IMG/VR virus record: IMGVR_UViG_3300035698_005503
Location: 1 to 59,129 of that record
Strand: one strand, 5' to 3'
DNA from: a virus
DNA length: 59,129 bases
Shown: positions 39,580-48,321 of the stretch, one piece after another
How positions within the stretch are numbered: position 1 is the stretch's first letter
Layout: each line of letters begins with the position of its first letter
Notes under the pieces: model-generated
Database searches by the model: none
Told to the model about the DNA's origin: nothing
What the model saw: only the letters and a program-made list of their open reading frames with translations
Made by a program: the position numbers and the translations under genes

Positions 39580-42500
39580 TTAAAATATTTTCATCCAAGG
39601 AGGTACTACACTTGTTTCCAATACACCCTTTGCATGTGCTATACCTTCTACTTGTACAGCCGCAAGATCATGGAAAGTATCCCTTAATTCTTCAACAATC
39701 CTTTTTCTAGCCTCAAGATTCTTAACCTTATCTACTTGTAACTTTTGTTCAAGATTAAGATCTTCGCTACTGTGTACTAACGTCTCAGACTCTGCTATTT
39801 GATTCTTTAGAGCATTAAGAGCAACATTATTAACTTCAAGATTAGCTTCCTTAGCTAATGCAAGTAGTCTCTCTACCTTTGCAATCATTATATCGGCTTG
39901 TAGGCCAATCTTTTGCTGTTTTATTGAACTCTCTAATATTGTTAACTCAGTAGCCTCATCAGTTGAGAGACCCTTCTCCTCACCCTTTTCATTAAGAGCC
40001 GTAGCCGATTCTATATCTTTGCGTAATGCATCAAGTTTCGCTAACTCCATGCCAGCTTCCGCGAAGTCCCTAGCAAGATTCTTGAGCGTTATATTTTCTA
40101 CATCACCCAACTTAGATATATCGAAACCTGATATTTCATCATTTAGTTTCTCTGCCGAACGTGCGGCAAGATCAAGATTGTCTAAATTCTCTTGGGAAAT
40201 AATTGATACATCACTATATCCCTTTGCAATTTCATCTAAAGCAATTACTCTATCTGCCTCGGCGTTAAGAAGATCATTCACATAATTTCTTTGATACTTT
40301 TTCTCTATCGTTAACTCTTGTTCCTTCTTCTTCATCTGACGAATAGATTCTTCGTGGCGCTGACCTTCTCTCTTAAGATTTGTTTCGTATCTAGCGCGTT
40401 CTTCGTCAGAGATATCTTTACTTTTACCAGCAGCTTTTGCCATAGCCTTTTCACGGGCCTGTTCAAGTTTGATAACCTTTTCAGTATGTCTCTCTGATTC
40501 TTTTTCTCTTTCCTCAGACAATTTTGCAAGATCTTTCTTTGTCTGTTTATATAGAGAATTCATATCATTTATCAAGGAATAAATTTCCTTGTAATATGCA
40601 TCGAATCCTTCTTTATCCCTAGTTATTACAGCATTTTCTGCTTGTGCTTGTAGTTTATCTATCCTATTAGAGATTTCCTCCATCTTACCTTGAGGAAACA
40701 TGTCATCTATGTTCATCTGAAATCTATCAGACTCACCCGACATCTCTATCTCACGTATTTCATCGGCAATATCTAATATCTTATCTTTAAACCCATCAAT
40801 CTTTCCCTCGAGATCAGAGAACTTATCACTGAAGGACTTAACTATACGCTTCATAGACCTTTCAGCAGCAAATACTAAATCATCATATACCTCTGACTCA
40901 TCATCAATTGCCTTATTCATTTCGGCAATTCTTCTAGTAAAATGCTTACGTATACGCCTTTCTATATCCGTAAGATGTCTATTCGTATCAGAAGATACCT
41001 CTGTATATGCTTCTTTATTCGCTTGTACTATCTCTCTAAATGCTGTGTTATATTCATTCGCAAATTTATTAGCTGCAATAATGGCATCAGATTGGGTAGT
41101 CAGTAATTTCTTTATTGTATAAGTCAATACCAAAATAGTAGCGGCTACTCCGAGCAGTACCGGATTTGCTTTTGTAAACATACCAAGCCAATGTAATCCT
41201 TTGGCTGAACCCAATATAACTAAAGTACCAGCTAGTAATGCCGCTGATTTCGAAGCCATAATCATTGCAGATGATAGACCCTTAAACCCATCAGACATAT
41301 CGAATAGAGTCATCATAATTGTTTGAGCAAAATCTTGTCTAAAATAGTTTTTGACCTTATTCATTTCAATTTCAATAGATTTACCTACATTTCCCATTAC
41401 CTTCTTAGTTGCTTTTTCATAGTCTTCAAGTGCATTTCGAATTTCAGCAAGATTACTTTTGGCATCAGCAATACCTCGCTTATCGAATAACATAGCACCA
41501 GTGATGGCCCTGATTCTACCAAATAATTCACCGAGTTCAGAGGAACTGCCCTTAGTTCTCTTTTCTAATTCAGACATAAGTTCAATGAGACCATAAGTAG
41601 CAATAGCCTCTTCACCAGTAGCTACTCCTAAGTCTCTGAATACTTCCTTCATAGCATCAGTAGGCCGAATCAATTTCATAAATACATTACGTAAAGCAGT
41701 CTGTTGCTCTGTGGCTTTAATACCACGAATAGTCATCATAGCCATAGTGGCTTGAAGTTCGTCTAATTGGACATTAAGTCTCTGTGCTGGTACTGCTAAT
41801 CTACCGATATTCTCTAAATCAGTAAGTCTCATACGACCAAGCTCAATAGTCTTAAAGAACTGGGCCGCAGTTTGTCTAGTCTCACTGACAGTTAGATCAA
41901 AGGCATTTAAAGCGGCAGTAAGTGTATTTACCGCTGTCTCGGTATCACTAACAGTTGTAACAGCCAACATATTAGCTTCGTTCATGAAGTAGAATACTTC
42001 AATATTTTTGGCTACTTGATTAGATAATGTTTGATAAGCTCCCTCAGCTTGGTGAATTGTGTCAATCCCCCAAGTGTCAGATAGTGTTCTAAGCTGATTA
42101 GACCACTCTAAGAAGGGCATCTCCTTTGGACCCTCAATAGTTTGGATCTCAGAGATCTTCTTTTGTAATTCAATAGTGTGCTTTACGCCTTCACGAACAG
42201 CATTGATAAATGAGTATACTGCTTTATGAAGCATTTGAATTGCCGCTATTCTCATGATAGAATGCCATGAGAGCAACAATTGCTTTGTACTATTATTTAC
42301 TTCTTTTTGAGCTGTATTGCCCTTCTTAAGAGTTGCACTATATTTTGCTGCTATACGTACTCCCTCTGCCATACGCTTATTATTCTCAGCAATAAGTACC
42401 CCTTTTGCTGTAATAGATGATGCATCTGTAGCTCCCTTACCACCAAGACCCCAAGACGGTTGTGCTATCGGACGATTGCCAGTTGGTGTTGGCGGTAAAG

Positions 42501-42867
42501 CCTCTTTGAAGGCTGGTGGCTTTTTCATCCATAATGGAAGTCTTGACTGCTCCAGTATTTTCTTATTATATCTGTCAACAGCAATACCAGCCTCTAACCA
42601 GCGTGTTTTATGTGTTATTAGAGCAATACCTTGCTCATGGAATTTCCGCTTCATAGTCTCAAGCGGGGCAACAACATTCTTGTGTTGCTGAATCAATGCA
42701 TCCATAGCAGTAGTATACTGCTTAGTGCTGGTAGCACTATTTTCAAACATCGTTGAAGCGGATCTTATCTGTTCCTCAACAGATTTTATGGCGGCATTTG
42801 TCTTTGCAATAGACGCCATTACTCCGTCAATGTTGATAGTCCATTTTGCTAGGTCTTGACCGGCCAT
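39580..42867 (-). CDS. Tape measure protein, main part
   Basis: A 1095-residue protein that sets tail length. The middle has the TP901-type core: RTLSDTWGIDTIHQAEGAY, MNEANMLAVTTVSDTETAVN, LTDLENIGRLAVPAQRLN and FDKRGIADAKS. Hydrophobic segments lie at about residues 540-600 (SAALLAGTLVILGSA; LLGVAATILVLTYTI), as expected for a protein that may reach the host membrane. After residue 600 it is long coiled-coil, including SEEREKESERHTEKVIKLEQ. The frame ends WMKIF then TAA, and the C-terminal part continues in the +1 frame at 39587, so the natural protein should be longer. It starts in an overlap with the previous stop. Confidence 0.9.
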   Translation of the reverse strand: MAGQDLAKWTINIDGVMASIAKTNAAIKSVEEQIRSASTMFENSATSTKQYTTAMDALIQQHKNVVAPLETMKRKFHEQGIALITHKTRWLEAGIAVDRYNKKILEQSRLPLWMKKPPAFKEALPPTPTGNRPIAQPSWGLGGKGATDASSITAKGVLIAENNKRMAEGVRIAAKYSATLKKGNTAQKEVNNSTKQLLLSWHSIMRIAAIQMLHKAVYSFINAVREGVKHTIELQKKISEIQTIEGPKEMPFLEWSNQLRTLSDTWGIDTIHQAEGAYQTLSNQVAKNIEVFYFMNEANMLAVTTVSDTETAVNTLTAALNAFDLTVSETRQTAAQFFKTIELGRMRLTDLENIGRLAVPAQRLNVQLDELQATMAMMTIRGIKATEQQTALRNVFMKLIRPTDAMKEVFRDLGVATGEEAIATYGLIELMSELEKRTKGSSSELGELFGRIRAITGAMLFDKRGIADAKSNLAEIRNALEDYEKATKKVMGNVGKSIEIEMNKVKNYFRQDFAQTIMMTLFDMSDGFKGLSSAMIMASKSAALLAGTLVILGSAKGLHWLGMFTKANPVLLGVAATILVLTYTIKKLLTTQSDAIIAANKFANEYNTAFREIVQANKEAYTEVSSDTNRHLTDIERRIRKHFTRRIAEMNKAIDDESEVYDDLVFAAERSMKRIVKSFSDKFSDLEGKIDGFKDKILDIADEIREIEMSGESDRFQMNIDDMFPQGKMEEISNRIDKLQAQAENAVITRDKEGFDAYYKEIYSLINDMNSLYKQTKKDLAKLSEEREKESERHTEKVIKLEQAREKAMAKAAGKSKDISDEERARYETNLKREGQRHEESIRQMKKKEQELTIEKKYQRNYVNDLLNAEADRVIALDEIAKGYSDVSIISQENLDNLDLAARSAEKLNDEISGFDISKLGDVENITLKNLARDFAEAGMELAKLDALRKDIESATALNEKGEEKGLSTDEATELTILESSIKQQKIGLQADIMIAKVERLLALAKEANLEVNNVALNALKNQIAESETLVHSSEDLNLEQKLQVDKVKNLEARKRIVEELRDTFHDLAAVQVEGIAHAKGVLETSVVPPWMKIF

Positions 42868-43406
42868 CAGTTTACCTTCATGAAGCTGGCTATACTAACT
42901 GGTATGATTTTATGCATATTTTTTCTTATGTACTCTTCAAAAGCTCTATTGGCTAACTCAAGTGCTAGCCATTTGCCTTCATGAAATGCCCACTCATAGA
43001 TAACGATACTGAATTCAAATTTCCAAGTAGGCGAACCGGAGTTACCATACTCAATATCAAAAGCTTTTTCACCTAATCGTTTACCTTGGGCCTGTGATTT
43101 CCAAATACCCTTATGGTAGACACCATTGATATCCGTAAAACCTCTTTGATATGTTCTACCCTTATGTGGTCCGCCTTTGAATTTCGGGCTGATATTTATA
43201 TGTGACATGAGTCGAACGGCCCTAGCAAGAGGGAGGATTGAAGCCTTGGCTTGACCTGTCCATACTTGAATCAATCCCTCTGATGCTAGGGTCATCACGA
43301 ACTCTTTAATGCTATCCTTCCATAACTTATCCATACTACTTACGATATTGGCTGTAAGTGCCTCAGTGCTTATTCCGAAGTTGGATATTTTGGTCACTGA
43401 CAGCAT
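42867..43406 (-). CDS. Minor tail or neck protein (HK97 gp10-like)
   Basis: A 179-residue protein encoded between the tail chaperone and tape measure genes. WTGQAKASILPLARAVRL near residue 49 resembles the TGxLKxSI motif of HK97 gp10-type neck proteins, and the C-terminal NRAFEEYIRKNMHKIIPVS is a helical tail. Tail-completion proteins usually lie before the tail tube gene, so its place here is unusual; it may be a tail tube initiator or a relocated neck gene. The start overlaps the frameshift extension of the chaperone gene. Confidence 0.55.
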   Translation of the reverse strand: MLSVTKISNFGISTEALTANIVSSMDKLWKDSIKEFVMTLASEGLIQVWTGQAKASILPLARAVRLMSHINISPKFKGGPHKGRTYQRGFTDINGVYHKGIWKSQAQGKRLGEKAFDIEYGNSGSPTWKFEFSIVIYEWAFHEGKWLALELANRAFEEYIRKNMHKIIPVSIASFMKVN

Positions 43407-44048
43407 CGGCTTCCGCTTCCTCTGTTTGCCTAAGTAACTCGTAAGCTAGTAAGTCTGATCTGCCATCTACTTTGATATCGTCCCATTTAGATTCTATAGA
43501 TGGCGGAAGAATATTAAATCGTTCACATGAACGCCAAATTAGGTACTTTTCTTTGCGGTACTTGGGGATTGACCGGCTGATGCTCCTTGCCGGAGAGCGA
43601 CTAAAAAAGATTCAGTCGCCGTGTCGATCTTAGCTTGGCTGAGTCCACATACTTCTTGTGAGTCCTGGATCAATCTGATGACTTCGCCCTCTGAGAGGCC
43701 AGCCTCATAGAGTTCTTCGCGCCAGTTACTCCAAGTAGTTGGGTCAGAATAATCAACCTTGTCCCATTCGATACCTTCTGATTGCCGAAGGGAAGTAATA
43801 AACATCCAATCAGTTTTATTGGTTGCCCAATCACCGATCTTCTCTTGAAACTTCGGGTCTTCAACATTCATTTGTGGAGTTGATTGTCCTGGGACTTGAC
43901 GCATTGGCGGCTGTGGTCTTGGACAAAGTTTATCAAAATCATTCGAGTCCAATACTGCCTGAACTATAAAAATCAAATTACCTTCGGGGCGTGGGATAAC
44001 ACAATACTTTGTGTATGGCCCTTGAACTTTTTTACCTGCGAGTTTCAT
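43363..44048 (-). CDS. Tail assembly chaperone GT fusion (-1 frameshift)
   Basis: The -1 frame from about 43552 is open down to TGA at 43363-43365 and gives a 62-residue extension: EKYLIWRSCERFNILPPSIE, then SKWDDIKVDGRSDLLAYEL, then an acidic end. This is typical of GT-type tail-chaperone C-termini (aromatic, PPS, LLAYELLRQTEEAEA). The shift would occur near GCA AAG AAA AGT just before the G stop codon. The fused protein (about 228 residues) binds tape measure during tail assembly, while the unshifted form (to 43539) coats the tube precursor. Equivalent -1 frameshifts are well known for lambda G/GT and many others. Confidence 0.8.
43539..44048 (-). CDS. Tail assembly chaperone G
   Basis: A 169-residue protein encoded between the major tail protein and tape measure, the usual tail chaperone position. 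It starts at an AGGAG-preceded ATG. The end SPSTAKKST precedes a short linker; the C-terminal half is helical (LSEGEVIRLIQDSQEVCGL). Together with the frameshifted GT form it helps package tape measure into the growing tail. Family assignment rests on position and the open -1 frame. Confidence 0.75.
   Translation of the reverse strand: MKLAGKKVQGPYTKYCVIPRPEGNLIFIVQAVLDSNDFDKLCPRPQPPMRQVPGQSTPQMNVEDPKFQEKIGDWATNKTDWMFITSLRQSEGIEWDKVDYSDPTTWSNWREELYEAGLSEGEVIRLIQDSQEVCGLSQAKIDTATESFLVALRQGASAGQSPSTAKKST
43546..43560 (-). promoter_or_regulatory. Candidate -1 ribosomal frameshift site
   Basis: The mRNA reads ACC GCA AAG AAA AGT ACC TAA. AAA GAA AAG TAC is read after a -1 slip at A-AAG, the P-site Lys tRNA re-pairing with AAA. 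It is not a textbook X-XXY-YYZ heptamer, but it is A-rich and lies 3-4 codons before the stop. No stable downstream pseudoknot could be confirmed by eye. Confidence 0.6.
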
Positions 44049-44098
44049 TATCTTGCTCCTGTTACCTCATTTTACCCTATGAGTAAGGTGGGAAAGTA

Positions 44099-44120
44099 GG
44101 CGCCCTCCCATGAGGGCACC
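44099..44120 (-). terminator. Hairpin after major tail gene
   Basis: GGCGCCCTC (44099-44107) and GAGGGCACC (44112-44120) form a 9-bp stem with a 4-nt loop. On the leftward RNA the only non-Watson-Crick pair is G-U, while the other strand has an A-C mismatch. It lies between major tail protein and chaperone genes and would partly end transcription, raising tube protein relative to chaperone. Confidence 0.65.
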
Positions 44121-44138
44121 ACGAAAATAGAATTGGAA

Positions 44139-44606
44139 TCAGGAATAGACTGGTGCAATAGCATTGCACTTGCCGCTACAGGAAATCGTTCCTGCCTTGG
44201 CATCGAATGAGAGTTTCTCCCAACGGAAGTCGGGGAACGTAATCACACCGTCGCTGGCGGTGGAATTACAATTCGGGTCATACGTGAAAACCAAGTCACA
44301 CGCGTAGGGGCGGCAATCATCGCTATCCGAGCTAGGAGTGCTGTCTTCGCCAGTGATTTTGTCACGCAAGTCGCCGCCGTCGATTTCAGTCCAACTTGCA
44401 TCGAAGTTGACTTCCATCGGCACTTGATCGCCTTCCTTGACGTCATCAAGATTCCCGCGATCCAAAACATAATTGATATTTCGACCCTCAGTCCACTGAA
44501 GGTTTCCCTCACCAAGCGTTGCAGTCACACCCGCAACGGCAAGTGTGCCGTTCTTGAGGTCGATGACTGCATACAATGCTTGATCAACTGTGCCTACGAA
44601 TTTCAT
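44139..44606 (-). CDS. Major tail (tube) protein
   Basis: A 155-residue protein placed between head-tail genes and the tail chaperone, the standard position of the tail tube gene. Beta-rich pattern with VDQALYAVIDLKNGTLAVAG and PMEVNFDASWTEIDGG, and a negative loop (STPSSDSDDCRPYAC). Three or four Cys near the C-terminus (CSGKCN) could matter for stability. AGGAG ribosome site, and a stem-loop behind it, suggest high dosage. Its codons are GC-richer than most. Function by position. Confidence 0.7.
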   Translation of the reverse strand: MKFVGTVDQALYAVIDLKNGTLAVAGVTATLGEGNLQWTEGRNINYVLDRGNLDDVKEGDQVPMEVNFDASWTEIDGGDLRDKITGEDSTPSSDSDDCRPYACDLVFTYDPNCNSTASDGVITFPDFRWEKLSFDAKAGTISCSGKCNAIAPVYS

Positions 44607-44609
44607 TCT

Positions 44610-45083
44610 TTACACTCCTGTTAGGGTTACTGTGTAGGTCGCTTCTACACAGTGTTGTTGTTCTTTGGTGCCTGTTTCTATTTGCCCGTAGTTAAAGGAC
44701 CTGATGGATGTTTTACCTTTCTTTACTATAGTGAGACATTCGCCAACGAAAGATCCATCATCTGACACTCCGGGACCTAGCTTCAAGATTTGGATATCAC
44801 TAAATATAGCTGTGAGTCCACCAATCAATGAAGACATTGAATATATGTTACCACCTTCAAGTGCTAGTTTGATTAGAATATTAACTTCAAAGTCAAGTTT
44901 GTATTCATTCGCCGAATACTCGGTTGTCTCAGGCCCATCTATACGAAGTTCATAGACCTCTGATTCCACGTCAGGTCCACGTGTTTGTGGGTCAACTAGT
45001 AAACTTTTACCACTTAACCCAACTCTAAAGTGTTTACATATGGATGCATAGCACCATTTTTGCCATTCACTATTCAGAGCCAT
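44610..45083 (-). CDS. Tail terminator-like protein
   Basis: A 157-residue protein immediately upstream of the tube gene. It has the pattern FEVNILIKLALEGGNIYSM, HCVEATYTVTLTGV (C-terminal beta strands), fitting a tail-terminator or tail-completion protein of the gpU type. It overlaps the previous gene by 14 nt and has its own AGGAG site. No catalytic or metal motif. The role is from position and strand pattern. Confidence 0.6.
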   Translation of the reverse strand: MALNSEWQKWCYASICKHFRVGLSGKSLLVDPQTRGPDVESEVYELRIDGPETTEYSANEYKLDFEVNILIKLALEGGNIYSMSSLIGGLTAIFSDIQILKLGPGVSDDGSFVGECLTIVKKGKTSIRSFNYGQIETGTKEQQHCVEATYTVTLTGV

Positions 45084-45513
45084 CGTTAGACTCCTGACCC
45101 TTAGCTTTTATTAGATAAGCTGTACCGGAAGTAGTTTCACCAAATTGAGTTACATCATATTTCTTACCATCAACTTCAAACCACCATGTAGAATCAACTT
45201 CATGGTATACCTTGATATCTCCCGATTCAATAGTGAATAATGATTTCTTTTGGACTATAATAAGTATTGTATTCTCATCACTATAACCACCATATTCAAA
45301 ATTATTGAACACATAGCTGTATTCTTTCTTCTGAGTGGGTGGTATGATCGCACACTTTCTAGAAGTCATATCATCGGTTGTAATACTCTGAGCACCAGTA
45401 TCAAAATCAATATTACCCACAGTCTTTTTGTGGAAAGTAATTGATATCCTATGATCTCTAAAGAGATTATAGAGTATCTGTTTTTCTATTTGTTTTTGAT
45501 TTCGTCCGGCCAT
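45070..45513 (-). CDS. Head closure/head-tail connector-like protein
   Basis: A 147-residue beta-rich protein encoded just after the coat gene. Segments ISITFHKKTVGNIDFDTGA and WWFEVDGKKYDVTQFGET are of the type seen in head-closure (gp16/gpFII-like) adaptors. The N-terminal helix is basic (RNQKQIEKQILYNLFRDH). It is separated from the coat gene by a hairpin, implying lower dosage. Function inferred. Confidence 0.6.
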   Translation of the reverse strand: MAGRNQKQIEKQILYNLFRDHRISITFHKKTVGNIDFDTGAQSITTDDMTSRKCAIIPPTQKKEYSYVFNNFEYGGYSDENTILIIVQKKSLFTIESGDIKVYHEVDSTWWFEVDGKKYDVTQFGETTSGTAYLIKAKGQESNDGSE

Positions 45514-45534
45514 TTAACTGTTCCCTAGGGGAGC

Positions 45535-45560
45535 GGGTACGGGCCTCATGGCCCGTACCC
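45535..45560 (-). terminator. Hairpin after major capsid gene
   Basis: GGGTACGGGCC (45535-45545) and GGCCCGTACCC (45550-45560) form a perfect 11-bp stem with the loop TCAT, 16 bases after the capsid stop. No strong U-tract follows on the leftward RNA. A partial terminator or mRNA-stability element that favours capsid expression is likely. Confidence 0.75.
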
Positions 45561-45575
45561 TAATAATTCAAATGT

Positions 45576-46975
45576 TTACGACAGGAGCAAGCAACCCAAA
45601 CTCGGGTTGAGCGTCTTGATGCCGGCGAGCAGGTCAAGGGTAACCAGCAAGCCCTGGCCGCGTCCCTCGTACTGCATGGAAATACGAATGGAAAGACCAT
45701 TGTAATTGACGACCGCTTGCTTGACACCGAAGCTCGAAGGAATCTGTGCCAACGGACGAGATACGAATGAAATTGCGTTCCGGTGGAAGCCGAAACCGTA
45801 ATTACCCGCAGGGCCAAGTGCAAGTGGCGCATCATTGGCAATAGACGTATCGAGACTGCGTGAGGTCCACAGTTCGGTAGTCGTCGGCGTATTGAATGCC
45901 GCATAGGTCTCCAACAGGGCTACGGTCGCTCCTGCAGTAACCATCTGACCTGACTTTGGAGCGACACTGAACACGTCTGTGACCATTGCCCTCGACCAAC
46001 CAGCGACATAACCAGCACCGAGGTTAATCTGTCCAGGAGTGTAAATGGTGAGAACTGCGGTGTGGAGTACCGCATTGTTCAGTCCAGGTGTGATGACAAC
46101 CTCGGTAGGTGTGGCACCACCAGTGCTGGAAAGAATCATCTGAGGTGACATGTCACCTGCAAATGTGCACCACGAGCCAGCAACGATAGCGGCCGAGAGG
46201 CCATTAACGGTAATGGTGGCTGTGCCGGCCGCATAACCGGAGGCATTATTGACGGCACCAGTGACAACCGTACTGCCAGCGGCAATATTCGGCTGATGGT
46301 CGGCCTGGAAAATATTGAACCCGTACTTCCGTCCGAGGGAACCTTCACGGAGGGCAGACCCTTGGTCGCCAACCTTGTCGGCTTCGACGAAAGTATCGAC
46401 ATCGAGGAGATTCTTCTCCTGAGCCGATGTGATGAGAAGATTCCTGCCGACCTTGGGGACCAAGTTCGTATTCATCGTCTCACGGAGTTCGGTCAGACTG
46501 CCAGCAGTCAGGTCAGTCCCGAGCTTGCCAGCACAATTCGCGTAGAAACTGTAAATCTCACCAGTGATGACTTGCTCAACGCCGTCGACGATGGCATCCA
46601 TTGCTGGCACGAGGTACATCTCAACGAGATCCTGGAATGAATATGCCATTTCGTCATCACTGATGATGAACGGAACGTTGATGTGCTGGTCCAAGCGGAC
46701 AGGCACATTCGTGGCATCTGCGGCCTGCGGAACAATGTCATCACGATTGTGTTTCCGTGATGCAGTGAATCCAACGGGCTGGCGAGTATTGACGACATCG
46801 CCGAATTTTGCGACCGAATTCTCGAAGTCGCGGTGAACGAGATGCAACGCCACTGAGTTCTTCTCAAGAATCATCAGAGATTCCTGTGCCCAAACTTCAG
46901 GAAAGAAAGCATCCAAATCATTGTCCGCGTCGGCATAACGGGCAATCTCAACTGTCGGAATGAAAGCTACGAATT

Positions 46976-46979
<4 letters not shown>
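45576..46979 (-). CDS. Major capsid protein, P22 coat-like HK97 fold
   Basis: A 467-residue coat protein. The stretch RLDQHINVPFIISDDEMAYS followed by FQDLVEMYLVPAMDAIVDGV is the pattern of the P22 coat/gene 5 family with HK97 fold (spine helix). The N-terminal DNDLDAFFPEVWAQESLMIL and the late VPFII/AVNYNGLSIRISMQYE are also family-like. About residues 235-320 hold a Gly/Ala/Thr-rich beta section (NGLSAAIVAGSWCTFAGDMS), possibly the telokin-like insertion. It forms the capsid shell on the scaffold encoded just upstream, with a start in ATGA overlap. Codons are GC-rich compared with the operon, consistent with high expression. Confidence 0.85.
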
Positions 46980-47871
<892 letters not shown>

Positions 47872-47875
<4 letters not shown>

Positions 47876-48321
47876 GAGACCCTTTTTAGTCGCACAGTGC
47901 TAGGATTTCTTAGGTATGGCCTAAGGAAGGTCCATGCGGACCTGCAGGGAATACTGGACCCTACATCTTCACGTTGCACTGTGCTTCGGTCAAAAGTAGA
48001 CCGGATTGAGGCTACACCGTAGCCAGTTAGGTAAGCATTTCTAATTTCATTATCGACATCAACGCCACTAAGAAAAGCCAGTGCCAGTTCGGCACATGCC
48101 CATTGAATAGTGTCAGGAACATCAGTATCGCCGCCACGTGGGAAGTCTAAATCTTGAGTAGATACAGATCTCTCACCTACGAAATTCAATTGTGAAATTA
48201 AATTTGAAGCCATAGTCAGAGATGCAGTTTTTTCATCTGCAGAAGCATCATCCCAATCGTCAGTATCAAGACGAGTTGTGAAGTAAGTCTCTGCATTAAC
48301 TACTGAGATATAGGGTGCCAT
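47872..48321 (-). CDS. Head-tail adaptor-like protein
   Basis: A 149-residue protein between portal and scaffold genes. Motifs SVVNAETYFTTRLDTDDWDD, ASLTMASNLISQLNFVGER and DVPDTIQWACAELALAFLSG match the family often called DnaT-like or gp6-type adaptor, which sits on the portal. Overlaps of 1-4 nt on both sides. It usually follows the capsid gene, so its place before scaffold is a small rearrangement. Confidence 0.7.
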
